A stretch of 64,000 nucleotides of DNA, from the NCBI GenBank assembly GCA_964613055.1, contig CAZTGD010000002.1, positions 52,880-116,879 of the forward strand, given 5' to 3'. Positions 35,996 to 46,172 of this stretch are shown one piece after another. Origin of the DNA: JAXGMQ01 sp964613055 (GTDB lineage Bacteria; Caldisericota; Caldisericia; JAAYUI01). A program made the translations under genes and the position numbers. The notes under the pieces are model-generated. The model searched no databases. It saw only the letters and a list, made by a program, of their open reading frames with translations, and was not told where the DNA came from. Each line of letters starts with the position of its first letter. Within the stretch, counting starts at the first letter, position 1.

Positions 35996-36600
35996 TTAAT
36001 GTGAAAGTGTTCTCTCAAGCGCTGTATTGTCTTCTCACCGACTCCCTTGATCTCCAACAATTGATCAAAGCTTGTTATTGTGTGTTCTTTAAGGTATTGG
36101 TAGATAGATTCAGCGGCAGTGACCTTTACATAGGGAATCTCATCTATCTGTGCCAGTGTTGCTGAGTGAATATCAATATCGCCAGTTCCGTCTTTATATA
36201 CAGTTTTTGGTGTAGTGGAGGTGTAGGTGGATTTATTTGAAGGCTTTTCAGTAGCTGTATCGTTATGGTTCATGCTGGATATTGATTGTATGTCTTTTTG
36301 GTCATCTGAAACAACCTTTTCGTATTTGATTTTTAGGGTATCTTCTAATTGTGTTGACAGAGATTTCAGCTCGTGCATTCTAAGTACAGATTCAGTTGCT
36401 TGTGTGTGTTCGTTTAGTGAAATCCAACCAAGAGATGTTGCAGCATTTATTGCATTCTCATAGCTATCCAGTCGTGTATAAATTCCAGGACCACCAGCAA
36501 GTGCTATGCCGATTACAAGACCGATAGTGATTCCAACCAACATACCAACAACCGTCCACTGAATGAGCTTTTTTACGGCAGTTGGTTCGTTTATTCCCAT
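35992..36600 (-). CDS. comEA: ComEA-like DNA receptor
   Basis: 202 residues: a short cytoplasmic start, one membrane helix (about 13-36, WTVVGMLVGITIGLVIGIAL), a Ser/Thr-rich linker and a C-terminal helix-hairpin-helix domain (about 142-200, HSATLAQIDEIPYVKVTAAE and LLEIKGVGEKTIQRL). ComEA binds incoming double-stranded DNA at the outer face of the membrane. The gene lies 2 nt after a giant surface-protein gene and overlaps comEC by 4 nt, so the three are one transcript. Confidence 0.9.
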   Translation of the reverse strand: MGINEPTAVKKLIQWTVVGMLVGITIGLVIGIALAGGPGIYTRLDSYENAINAATSLGWISLNEHTQATESVLRMHELKSLSTQLEDTLKIKYEKVVSDDQKDIQSISSMNHNDTATEKPSNKSTYTSTTPKTVYKDGTGDIDIHSATLAQIDEIPYVKVTAAESIYQYLKEHTITSFDQLLEIKGVGEKTIQRLREHFHIK

Positions 36601-36602
36601 TA

Positions 36603-39600
36603 TTATGGCTGGTACTTAAGGATAATCTTTTTCTCTTGTCCTATCCATTCAACATCAGCACCAAGGTTCTCACTGACAAATCTCAATGGTAACATAGTTT
36701 TATTACTGACTATTGTTGGGTACAGCTTTTGTGAATCGTCTATCCAAACCTCTTTGCCATTTACTCGAGCTTTCTGCTTTCCTATCCAAAGCTCAATGTT
36801 CCTTAATTTACCTTTTATATTCTGACTTAGAGTTACTTTCCTCTCATTGCCATCCCAAGCAACCTTGGCGTATAGAGATTCTGCAACTTCGCGAATTGGC
36901 ATATAGGTATTACCCGCAAGCTCGGGTGGTAATGGAGGTGATGTAAGAATAGGTGCTTGGGGAAGTGTTTTGGTAACTCCATTCACTATCATACTGTTTC
37001 TGTTAATCCATAGTTCTATCTTAACGCTTCGAACGAGGAATAACTCAAATTCAAATACAGTTTCTCTACCCATACGATCAGTTGCTTTTATTATAAAAGA
37101 GTTTTCACCTTCTTTAAGAGTTGTAGATACAGTAAACTCATTGAATTCACTGAGTTCAACTGGGTTTCCATTCACAGTTACTTCTGCGTACTCATCCACC
37201 CAGCATACCAACTCAACACTTGTCTCACTGGTTATCTGACCGTTTCTGAAGTTAGAAACACCGACTGAAGGAGGTGTACTATCCCTATTGATGGTGATTT
37301 TTTTGGCTGTAGATGTTCCTGCATCGTCGCTGGAGATGATTACAAAAGTGTTGGGACCTTCGCGCAATCTCACTGTATGGTTCCATTTGCCTTCACTAGT
37401 GAGGTTTAGAACACGTCCGTTAATCGTTACGGTTACCGGATAATCAGGATCACTACTTCTTGATGCTCCATTAAGTATATACTGTTCTTGGTCAACATAG
37501 ATCCCATCATCTGCGTCAACGGTTAGTATCGGTGGGTTAAGGTGAGAGATAACATCAACAGTTTGCCTGGTACAACCAGAAATGGAAAGGACCATATCAC
37601 CATTAGAATCGGTTGCAACAACCTCACAAACTTCTATACTTGTATCCTTTTGTGTTACACCCTTTACACCACGCATTACTACCGTACAAAGTTTTCCTGT
37701 GCCCTTAGTTGGATTACCGGTTATCTGGGTTGATATCTTGCCCTCAGTTGAGCGATCGATGAAATTGAATGCAGTTGTCGTCTCGAAGAACGTACCTTTG
37801 TTATGATGAGTAACAGTTAGAACAGATGGGTCGTACCTAATGCTGAATTCAATATTAGATACTTCAATTGGTGAGTCAATTAGAATATCTACACTTGCAC
37901 TGTGACAAGATTCGTTCTCAGAACAGCTTATTATCTTCAGGGGAGATGCATTTATAAGTATGTTTGTATACTTTACATCAACAGGTAATTCCAGTTTGTG
38001 CTCTATTTCATCTCCAATACTGGAGATACCTTTTGCGACAATACAAAGGTCATAATCCTTGGGTTTTATGTGAACACCACCTGTAACAGTTACTTTCGTG
38101 TCGAAAGGTGGAACACCAACTGGAGGATCGAATCTGACCTGAAGAGAGGGATCATTGGTGCAATCAGTAAGTGTTACCGGGCCCATGAAATCGTTAATTG
38201 GATCAAACGTAATCATAAACTCTTCAGTTGCGTCTTTCGTAATTGATACGCGTTTGATATTCGGTTCGACGGTGAAGTCTGGTGGTAACCTTGGTATCGT
38301 CCTTAAATTGATAGTGTTTGATTTTGATAAGTGTTTGTGTGTATTCAATTCCATTTCGAATGATGCTGTCATTCCAGGATCAGCATTTACTGGAGGTGAT
38401 GTTCTGACACTGATCCTCTTACTCATGAAAGGTGGTATTGATATTGTAAAACCAGATGCATTAACTTCTGAACCATCAAGATTAACAACGTAATCCCAAC
38501 CCTCTGCATTGAATAGAGGATTACAGTCAAGCTTCAGGGTGTAACTGGATGTGTTAGTAATATTATAGTAGAACTCAGTATCTCCATCCACTTCTAAATC
38601 GATTTGATCATTTGAAGTGGTAATTACATAAGAATCGATCATTGGTTGCGAGTGAAATTGGTTGGAGGTACTCTGAAGTATCTGTTTCGAGCTGTTACTT
38701 TGAACCCATACTACCAATGAAGCATTGTTAATATTCACATATTCAGGAATCTCTAATTGCATCTCCTTTACGGATACTTTACCCTCAAGCAGTATAATCT
38801 CCTCTCCCTTTGGTCCTGTGTACATTTCTCTGCAGATGAGATTGTGATACTCGTCTTTGTTTAAGGCAGGGAATTCAATATTATCCTCAGAAAGAACAAC
38901 ATATAAGGTAAGCTGCTTATATGATTCAGTAGTATCGAGTAGTTCCATCTCTATCCTGGCATTTATCATCCGGTCGATGACTTGAGTATCAAGGAACAGT
39001 GAAAGTGGAGAGGGTTCAGATAGCTGACCTTCACATTCAGCTTTGTAACGTTCATAGGTAAAGGTTGTCCCAGAAAATTTATCACATGGCAGTCTATCGT
39101 CGGGAGGGGTTTTTCTTTCCTCATGATTATCTCCACCAACAACTGAGTTATATCCATCAAAGAAGGTTGTTGGAAGTCCCTGACCCGGATACCACTTATA
39201 TCTGATATCAGCGGGAGGGTAGTAAAGATGTGCTTCATCAATCTCTGCAGTTTCGACATAGTAATTAAGCCAAAGTAGGTTTGATCTACCATACTCTTCA
39301 ACCAGTCTTTCAGCAGCCCTATGTGCATAGGGACAGTTTATACACCACTCAGCAGTAAATGTCTCTCCCAATACTGTTCTGGGTTCCGTTTCTGTATCTG
39401 AAGAAATGACTAAATAGAATGTGTGTTCAATCTCAAAACTGATTCTGGGTGTTTGCCCAACGATAGTGATCCCATAGATACCAGGTTTAATTGGGTTTGA
39501 TGACCTGAGGGTGAGTAATAATTCTAGTGAGTCACCTGTTGTCAATTCAACAAGGCTCTTGTCGAATTGACCGTATGTTCTGGGAGGAGTGTTTGTAACA

Positions 39601-41828
39601 CTCAGCGCTACAGTGCTACTGAATCCATTTTGTGGTTGTATTTCAATCGGGATAATAATCTTTGAGTTCGAATGACGATAGATAATTGGATTTGTGCTAA
39701 GGCAATAGCTGTATGATTCTCCAACTGTGAGTTTTACATGCACGATAGTAGGTTTACCATCCAAATCTTTATTTGTGATTATGTTCACGTCAGTTTCATA
39801 TACGCCAGATTCCAATGATTTTGTGTTTGCAATGAGACTAATAGGCTCATCATCATCAAGAAAAGAAGTACTCCTTGTTTTTAACCAATTAACGCTTTGA
39901 TCTATTTCAATAATTCCGCTTATTGTACCACCAGAGATGTTTTTTACTTCTACTGTTTTTTCAACAATTGAACCGCTTGGGATAACGCCAAAGTTTATAA
40001 TTGATGGAGAGAGGATATAGTCCCACCTAGAGAAGATTTCTGTGTAATCAACAAACTGTATCCTGGAGTTACGACTGTCCGCAACGAAGCAACCAAATGA
40101 ATCTGTTACTATTCCAGTAGGAAACATGAAGAAACCTGGTGCTTGAGAATCATGCTCCTTTGGAGGACAGATAGCTGGTATCATGTGATACTGGTTGTAA
40201 GGTCCTCCACAATCTCCATAGTTCCACTCGAAACCCGTAACAGGATCATATACGACAAGTCTATGATTAAGACTGTCGGCAATGAAGACCTTTCCATCGT
40301 TGTCGAAAGAACAATCAACTGGGCCCATTAAACCACTCTTGTCAGTGCCACGCTTACCGTAGGTGTTGATAGGTTTGCCGTCTGTACTTATTATTTGAAT
40401 TCGACAGTTGCCAAAATCTGCGACAGCTAGAGTATCGTCAATCAATGATAGACCCTTAGGCAATATAAATTCACCAGGAGCAGTACCCCACCCCCCAATG
40501 GTGTTTATGAACTCTCCTTTTGTTGAAAAAACTTGTATTCTGTGGTTATCAGTGTCACTTATATAGAGCAACTCCTTGATGGGATCCACACAGACATCCG
40601 ACGGATTCATTAGCTGACCGTTATCTGATCCTCTAGCCCCGATGCTTGATTGGAATAATCCATCTGAATCAAAAACCTTGATATCGTCATCTGCTAGGTC
40701 CGAAACGTATATGTTTCCGATAGAGTCAACTGCTACACCGGATGGTTCATCTAATAAACCAAAGTTTGAGGTATGTCCAATCTCCTTAATGAATTTACCG
40801 TTTTTAGAAAAAACTACTACAGCACCTCTTGCAGAATCGGCAATGTATATCTGATTGTCTTTTATCGTAATCCTAGAAGGTTCAACAATCGAACCCAAAG
40901 GATCAATGTCTTCACCGTGAACTCCTGCGTAGCTTCCGTCTCTATTCCACAGCTCAAGCTGATCAGTTCCTTTTGATGATACTATAATCCTGCCATCAAG
41001 GATCCCAATACCTTGAGGCTCCTCAAGCACCTGTTTGCCTTCATTCGTTTTGGAAAATACCTTAACAAGATTGCCTTCAAGATCGTATTCAGAAGCTGTA
41101 TTCATTAACGAGGAAGTCAGAAATAGAGATTTTTCATCTACCACAATCGCCCAAGGTGAATCAACATTCCACCTAGAAATAAACTCACCATCATAATTAA
41201 AAAGATAGACACTCTCAGTTGAGGGATCAGTTATATATATTCTATCACCAGATGAGGCTACACCAGTCGGCTTCTCCATCGCTGGTTCTGTCTCTTCTGA
41301 TTCAATTGTAAAAATATGTGAACCCTTTGTATCACATACAACAATATTACTACCTCCACTGTTTGCAATATAGATTCGACCACCAGAGGTATCAATCCCT
41401 TTGGGTCTATTGAGAAGGGCTGATCCTTGAGAATTGTACACCCTGAACTCGAAATCAAAATTACCATTACTTTTATAGACTAACACCTTATTGCTAACTG
41501 TGTCAGTAACATATGGTTTATTATCGATTAGTGTGATGTCGCCTGGTGTATGTATCTGACCATGTCTGATACCGAAAACTCCAAACCTGTAATCATTCTG
41601 TAAAAAAATGTTCTGTATGCAAGCTCTTCCCTGATCACAAACCAGCAAGCGAGAACCATTGCTATGAATAACAGTTGGATGACAATATGTCCTGACAGGC
41701 ATTGGGGATTCCAACACAAGCGGGAATGAACTTGTCGCATCGTCTATATTGCTTGCTTGAGCACCTGAAAAGATAAACAATTGTATGATTATCATCAGCA
41801 CTACAAACAGACTTATCGTTTTTTTCAT
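36603..41828 (-). CDS. Giant secreted NHL / thioredoxin-like / cohesin / CuAO_N1 protein
   Basis: 1741 residues, the longest protein here. After a signal peptide (residues 1-25) comes an NHL-repeat propeller region (about 30-605, for example GVAVDSIGNIYVSD and PSDVCVDPIKELLYISD). Two Ig/ASPM-like domains follow. Near 815-1060 is an Omp28/thioredoxin-like domain with a CxxC pair, C829 and C832 (AEWCINCPYAHRA). More Ig-like repeats lead to a cohesin-like domain (about 1290-1425, FSIRYDPSVLTVTHHN), Ig-like repeats (about 1425-1600) and a CuAO_N1 tandem (about 1600-1741, YMPIREVAESLYA and MLPLRFVSENLGA). A weak GGAAGGGG precedes the ATG. It heads the comEA-comEC transcript. It likely acts as a scaffold at the surface; a redox role of the CxxC domain is inferred. 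Confidence 0.85.
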   Translation of the reverse strand: MKKTISLFVVLMIIIQLFIFSGAQASNIDDATSSFPLVLESPMPVRTYCHPTVIHSNGSRLLVCDQGRACIQNIFLQNDYRFGVFGIRHGQIHTPGDITLIDNKPYVTDTVSNKVLVYKSNGNFDFEFRVYNSQGSALLNRPKGIDTSGGRIYIANSGGSNIVVCDTKGSHIFTIESEETEPAMEKPTGVASSGDRIYITDPSTESVYLFNYDGEFISRWNVDSPWAIVVDEKSLFLTSSLMNTASEYDLEGNLVKVFSKTNEGKQVLEEPQGIGILDGRIIVSSKGTDQLELWNRDGSYAGVHGEDIDPLGSIVEPSRITIKDNQIYIADSARGAVVVFSKNGKFIKEIGHTSNFGLLDEPSGVAVDSIGNIYVSDLADDDIKVFDSDGLFQSSIGARGSDNGQLMNPSDVCVDPIKELLYISDTDNHRIQVFSTKGEFINTIGGWGTAPGEFILPKGLSLIDDTLAVADFGNCRIQIISTDGKPINTYGKRGTDKSGLMGPVDCSFDNDGKVFIADSLNHRLVVYDPVTGFEWNYGDCGGPYNQYHMIPAICPPKEHDSQAPGFFMFPTGIVTDSFGCFVADSRNSRIQFVDYTEIFSRWDYILSPSIINFGVIPSGSIVEKTVEVKNISGGTISGIIEIDQSVNWLKTRSTSFLDDDEPISLIANTKSLESGVYETDVNIITNKDLDGKPTIVHVKLTVGESYSYCLSTNPIIYRHSNSKIIIPIEIQPQNGFSSTVALSVTNTPPRTYGQFDKSLVELTTGDSLELLLTLRSSNPIKPGIYGITIVGQTPRISFEIEHTFYLVISSDTETEPRTVLGETFTAEWCINCPYAHRAAERLVEEYGRSNLLWLNYYVETAEIDEAHLYYPPADIRYKWYPGQGLPTTFFDGYNSVVGGDNHEERKTPPDDRLPCDKFSGTTFTYERYKAECEGQLSEPSPLSLFLDTQVIDRMINARIEMELLDTTESYKQLTLYVVLSEDNIEFPALNKDEYHNLICREMYTGPKGEEIILLEGKVSVKEMQLEIPEYVNINNASLVVWVQSNSSKQILQSTSNQFHSQPMIDSYVITTSNDQIDLEVDGDTEFYYNITNTSSYTLKLDCNPLFNAEGWDYVVNLDGSEVNASGFTISIPPFMSKRISVRTSPPVNADPGMTASFEMELNTHKHLSKSNTINLRTIPRLPPDFTVEPNIKRVSITKDATEEFMITFDPINDFMGPVTLTDCTNDPSLQVRFDPPVGVPPFDTKVTVTGGVHIKPKDYDLCIVAKGISSIGDEIEHKLELPVDVKYTNILINASPLKIISCSENESCHSASVDILIDSPIEVSNIEFSIRYDPSVLTVTHHNKGTFFETTTAFNFIDRSTEGKISTQITGNPTKGTGKLCTVVMRGVKGVTQKDTSIEVCEVVATDSNGDMVLSISGCTRQTVDVISHLNPPILTVDADDGIYVDQEQYILNGASRSSDPDYPVTVTINGRVLNLTSEGKWNHTVRLREGPNTFVIISSDDAGTSTAKKITINRDSTPPSVGVSNFRNGQITSETSVELVCWVDEYAEVTVNGNPVELSEFNEFTVSTTLKEGENSFIIKATDRMGRETVFEFELFLVRSVKIELWINRNSMIVNGVTKTLPQAPILTSPPLPPELAGNTYMPIREVAESLYAKVAWDGNERKVTLSQNIKGKLRNIELWIGKQKARVNGKEVWIDDSQKLYPTIVSNKTMLPLRFVSENLGADVEWIGQEKKIILKYQP

Positions 41829-41956
41829 TCAACTACGCCCCTTCCAGAATCTTTATACTAGAACAATCATAAACCAGGTATTGCTTGTTACAACACTAAA
41901 CTGGTTTGGTTTAGGTTATGAATTCGTATTATAACCTATTCTTTTAATCAGTCTAG

Positions 41957-41984
41957 TTGTTTTTAATCTGGCTGTCTCTATACT
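41957..41984 (+). promoter_or_regulatory. Promoter of the SLH nucleotidase-like gene
   Basis: TTGTTT (41957-41962), 16-bp spacer and TATACT (41979-41984), about 40 nt upstream of the start codon. The -35 is weaker than the -10. Confidence 0.5.
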
Positions 41985-42031
41985 CGCCATAGTAATCCAA
42001 GAGACATCGTTTCTTCAAGGAGGAGCCTTCG

Positions 42032-45000
42032 ATGAGAACATGGTTTAGAAAAGGCATGATAGTTACCACGGTTGCCGTTTTATCCTTAACGCTAGTGGTG
42101 GGATTGCTATCATTACCCGAGAGTGTTAAAGCAGAGGCAGTTGAGTACCTGCCCTTCACTATAGCTTTTACTGGTGGAATGCATGGAAATGTTGAGCCAT
42201 TCGAGCTTGCTGGTGAAAGCGGATATGGTGGATACGCCAAAGCGAGTACAAAAATTGATGAGATCAGGAAAGAGCTCGAAGAAGACAGAACCTGGTGGCG
42301 TTTTGGCGGCAACACGCTTGCGCTTGATATTGGAAACTCCATCATGGGCAGTAAGACAGGCTGGTTGTTTGCGAACAAAAACCTTCAGGATATACATCCA
42401 ACCATACATGCAATGAATACCATAGGCTATGATGCAATGGTCTATGGAGCTGGAGAGTTCTCTATGAATAAGTCAATTAGAGATTCACTCGTTTCACAAT
42501 CAGATTTCCCATGGATAACAGCAAATGTTTCTGTTGGTAAAGAGAGAAAGAAGCTTCCAAAAGGTGAATACGTAATGAAGGTCTATAAGATACCAACAGC
42601 CGCTCATCCACTTAGGTATGGAGTTGTTGGTCTCACCAATCCAGCAGTATTTACTTGGGAAAACCCAAACAACCTCATGCTTGGTTCCAATGAGTTACAG
42701 CTCGAAGACTATATCGATAAAGCTCAGGAGCATGCAGAAACGCTTAAGGAGACAGGTGAAAAGGCAGACTTCATAATAGTTGCTACTGATCTTGGTCTTG
42801 AAAAGAACCCAGATGGTTCATGGAAAGAAAACCTTCTCTATGAAGCTATTCAGAATATTACACATATAGACTTTGTGTGTTCTTCTTCCACAGGTGTATC
42901 ATTCCAGCAGGAAACCCTGGTTATCGAAGCAATTGGCGGAAAGTTGCATGAAACAATGGTTTGCCAGCTTCCACAGGATGGATATACGATGGGTCGAATG
43001 GATTTGGTTCTTGAAAAGTGTACCTGTCCCGTCAAACCCTATGTCTTCAGGAAAGTAAACAATAGAAGACAGATGAAATCACGTTTTGTCGAGTTGGGTC
43101 CTAATGTTGAACCTGATACAACAATCATGAATGATTTCAGATCAGCCAATATCCTCATGGATCAAGAGTTTGGCCAGACAATAGGCGACGTTACCTGTAC
43201 AGTTGATTCAACAAATGCAAGGAGATGGGATAGTGAGTTAGTTCAGATGGCTTGTGATGTTATGATAGCGGAGACTGGAGCTCAAATAGCATTCACAGAC
43301 ATTTGGACAACTTCTGCAAAGATCGACAAGGGTTCTCTTACCAGTGGAGATATGTTTGAGCTGTTCCCAAAGGATGCGACCATTTATTCTATGAACCTTA
43401 CAGGCAGACAGATAAAATCAGCCCTCGAGCATGCCGCTTTCCTCTACAACACAGAGGCAGACACAAACTTCATAGTCGCAAAAGGTATAAATTACTATCT
43501 GGATATCAGACCTGGAATGGATAAGGTTGGGTATATCAAGATCAGTGGTGCAGACCTTGACATGGATAAGACCTACAAAGTAGCCACAACAAATTACATC
43601 GCATTGGGTCAGGGTGGATATAACTTCGAAGGTGTTCAGATGACCGAACACAAGGACCTTAGAAAATCAATTCAGACAAGTATTCGTAGGAACAATGGCA
43701 AGTGGAATTGCACTAGAGACAAAAATTGGTTCGTGGTTCCAGACTACCTCTTCCACTGGTCAAATCCTTACGTTGATGTATTGATGGAAAAGGGAGTTGT
43801 TGGCGGTGATCAGTTTGGTAGATACAGTCCTGATAACTTCATCACGAGGGATGCCGCGGCTGTTATGTGCCTGAACATCTATGATCATCCTCAAGAGAAG
43901 CCAGCCGTTGGTCACTTTTCTGATGTTTCACCTCAGCATTGGGCGTATCCTTACATAGAGGGCGGCGTTGCTAAGGGAATGTGGTTCTGGTTACAAGGTA
44001 GTTACGGACTAACCACAAGAGCAACAAGGGAAGAGATCATGGTTAACATGGTCATCTCCTCGGGTGATAAAGGCAAAGTTGATAATCTATCTGATGACAT
44101 GCTTGCCAGCTTCGAGAATGATTTTATTGACGCAAACGACTGTTCACCTTGGGCAAAGAAGTATGTTGCATATGCAACAGATATTGGTTTGGTTTCAGGT
44201 TATGCTGAAGAGGGGGGAAAATTTAGTATAAGACCTAAGAACAATATCAGACGTTCGGAGGTTGCTACTCTTATGGCGAAGGCAAGGTTTCCCACAGTGG
44301 CAATTATGAGTACTGCTGACTTCAGAACCGCAGTAGATTACCAAATGCCTGATCCAAACAATGATCGACCCATTGGTGGTGCTTTGGGATTATCATACAC
44401 AATTGGCAATATCCGAGGTCAGTACAGTGCAAACATGCTCGTTGACGCTGGTGGTTTTTGCCAGGGATCAGCATGGGCAGAGCTTAATAATGGTTCTATG
44501 GCTACTGCACTCATCAACCAGCTTGATTATGATGCTGTCACTTTTGGCGTACCTGAGTTTTATCTTGGTTCAGATACAGTTAAGGAACTTGTATCGAAGA
44601 TTGATACTCCTGTGCTTGCAAGCAACATGACAGGTGTTGACAATGTTGAGGGTTCCACTCTTACAAGTGTTTCTGGCATCAGTGTTGGTGTTGTAGGAGC
44701 TGTCAACAGTGACACGATAAGCTATGTTTGTGAGGAAGAGTTGGATGCTTTTGAATTCACAGCTATGGCTGAATCAATGAACGCTCAGGTTTCTGATCTT
44801 CAAGCACAAGGTGCAGAGATAATTGTAGCCATAGCGTCATCTCCTGGTTATATTGAATTTGGAAAAACTCCAGAAGATGGATTTAAGGGACCAGCTATGG
44901 AGTTGGCTAGCAAGCTCAAAGGTGTTGATGTTCTGTTTGTATCAGGATCACCAGAGCCATTTGTAGCACCATACAATGACATGAAGGTCATTAGTGCTAG

Positions 45001-45808
45001 CGAAAATGGAACGACACTTGGTTTGGCTAAGGTCAGATTCGATACTAAGGACAGAAAGATTGATCTGATTGAGGGTTTAAATGAGTTTACCTATAACGAA
45101 CCTGATACTCTCAGGTCTACAGCAGAAAGCCTATGGAGTGAGGTTTCTGAGCTTATTACGGCACAGAAGCAGGTACTAAATCCACTTCGAGATACAGTTA
45201 TTTCAACAACCGAGACAGGTCTGTTTATAGATGACTCAAATGAAGCCACTCTTGGAAACATCCTCACAACATCGATTGCAGATGAACTCGGAGCAGATAT
45301 TGTTCTATTCCCATCAGACAGTTTCAGCGGAAGCGGTTATGCACCTGGTGATATAACGCTCGGAGATGTATATAACTCTATCCCATCAGAAGACACATGG
45401 CTTGTTGGTTCGGTTCAGGGCAGAAAGCTCAAAAAGATTTGTGAATCTTCAGTGTCTGGTGAAAGAGCAGTCATGCAAACTCATGGCCTCGTATTCCTTT
45501 TCTCAAGAAGTTCTGAGCCCTGGAACCGTGTTACTGAGATGTTCTTGGGTAAAGGTCTAATATTCGACGAAGAGGGTGCCAGAGAGTCCATAAGATTCAA
45601 CAGTAAAGATGAATTCAAGATCGCAATCCCTGCAACAGAATTCTATTGTCTGCCAACATATGGACACGAAGCTCTCGCTGAGAACATGACTGGTGTCGAG
45701 TCAACTTGCATATACGTCAGAAAGGCATTTATTGGTTACCTGGAAGCAATGCAAGAAGCTGGCGAAAAAGTGGATCAGGTTGTTGAAAGGCGATTTGAAG
45801 AGCCGTAA
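42032..45808 (+). CDS. Double 5'-nucleotidase-like protein with central SLH domains
   Basis: 1258 residues with a signal peptide (to about 32). Unit 1 (about 38-560) has a metallophosphatase-like part and a 5'-nucleotidase C-terminal part (FGQTIGDVTCTVDS, SGDMFELFPKDATIYSMNLT). Three SLH-type segments follow (about 573-753, HFSDVSPQHWAYPYIEGG), which bind cell-wall polymers. Unit 2 (about 770-1258) repeats the nucleotidase plan, ending in NILTTSIADELGAD and WLVGSVQGRKLK. The metal motifs are degenerate in both: DxH reads GGMH, GD reads GN or GG, and GNHE reads GAGE or GVPE. It is thus probably not a working phosphatase. AAGGAGGAG lies 5 nt before the ATG. A perfect terminator follows. Confidence 0.85.
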   Translation: MRTWFRKGMIVTTVAVLSLTLVVGLLSLPESVKAEAVEYLPFTIAFTGGMHGNVEPFELAGESGYGGYAKASTKIDEIRKELEEDRTWWRFGGNTLALDIGNSIMGSKTGWLFANKNLQDIHPTIHAMNTIGYDAMVYGAGEFSMNKSIRDSLVSQSDFPWITANVSVGKERKKLPKGEYVMKVYKIPTAAHPLRYGVVGLTNPAVFTWENPNNLMLGSNELQLEDYIDKAQEHAETLKETGEKADFIIVATDLGLEKNPDGSWKENLLYEAIQNITHIDFVCSSSTGVSFQQETLVIEAIGGKLHETMVCQLPQDGYTMGRMDLVLEKCTCPVKPYVFRKVNNRRQMKSRFVELGPNVEPDTTIMNDFRSANILMDQEFGQTIGDVTCTVDSTNARRWDSELVQMACDVMIAETGAQIAFTDIWTTSAKIDKGSLTSGDMFELFPKDATIYSMNLTGRQIKSALEHAAFLYNTEADTNFIVAKGINYYLDIRPGMDKVGYIKISGADLDMDKTYKVATTNYIALGQGGYNFEGVQMTEHKDLRKSIQTSIRRNNGKWNCTRDKNWFVVPDYLFHWSNPYVDVLMEKGVVGGDQFGRYSPDNFITRDAAAVMCLNIYDHPQEKPAVGHFSDVSPQHWAYPYIEGGVAKGMWFWLQGSYGLTTRATREEIMVNMVISSGDKGKVDNLSDDMLASFENDFIDANDCSPWAKKYVAYATDIGLVSGYAEEGGKFSIRPKNNIRRSEVATLMAKARFPTVAIMSTADFRTAVDYQMPDPNNDRPIGGALGLSYTIGNIRGQYSANMLVDAGGFCQGSAWAELNNGSMATALINQLDYDAVTFGVPEFYLGSDTVKELVSKIDTPVLASNMTGVDNVEGSTLTSVSGISVGVVGAVNSDTISYVCEEELDAFEFTAMAESMNAQVSDLQAQGAEIIVAIASSPGYIEFGKTPEDGFKGPAMELASKLKGVDVLFVSGSPEPFVAPYNDMKVISASENGTTLGLAKVRFDTKDRKIDLIEGLNEFTYNEPDTLRSTAESLWSEVSELITAQKQVLNPLRDTVISTTETGLFIDDSNEATLGNILTTSIADELGADIVLFPSDSFSGSGYAPGDITLGDVYNSIPSEDTWLVGSVQGRKLKKICESSVSGERAVMQTHGLVFLFSRSSEPWNRVTEMFLGKGLIFDEEGARESIRFNSKDEFKIAIPATEFYCLPTYGHEALAENMTGVESTCIYVRKAFIGYLEAMQEAGEKVDQVVERRFEEP

Positions 45809-45846
45809 AAACTAGCCAGATTCAAGATAAAAAGAATTGATATCAT

Positions 45847-45886
45847 AGAAAGGGTACCCCTTAGAGTGGGTACCCTTTCTTCGTTT
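45847..45886 (+). terminator. Strong terminator after the SLH nucleotidase-like gene
   Basis: A perfect 13-bp stem (45847-45859 with 45868-45880; AGAAAGGGTACCC) with an 8-nt loop, followed by TCGTTTG. It starts 38 bp after the stop codon. Confidence 0.88.
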
Positions 45887-46049
45887 GTACAAAGATAATT
45901 TCCTTAGGGTTGTAATCGTTCTTATATTGTGGCTAGAATAGAGGTACTGCGTTGTAGAGAGTATTATGGGTAATATATATTTAACATATACACATAGTTT
46001 TGAAAAAAACTGCAAGCTCCCCTTATCACACCTTAAGGGTGGTACTCCC

Positions 46050-46172
46050 CGTCATTTAGGCTTGACTAGGAATCCGGATTGAAAAATGGAAGTGTTTCGG
46101 ATATTTGAAACTTATATTTTGGACAGACGTGTCGGAGTATTCCACTGGATTCCTGCTTTCGCGTGAATGACG
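46050..46172. repeat. MITE/REP-like element with 26-bp imperfect terminal inverted repeats
   Basis: Left end 46050-46075 (CGTCATT, 11 nt, AGGAATCC) and right end 46147-46172 (its reverse complement) agree at about 19 of 26 positions, with identical outer 7 and inner 8 bases. The right half reads GGATTCCTGCTTTCGCG, like a palindromic repeat family seen in many bacteria (CGCGAAAGC core). A second hairpin ATTCCACT/AGTGGAAT (46139-46146 with 46182-46189) wraps the right end. No transposase is present. Confidence 0.55.
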
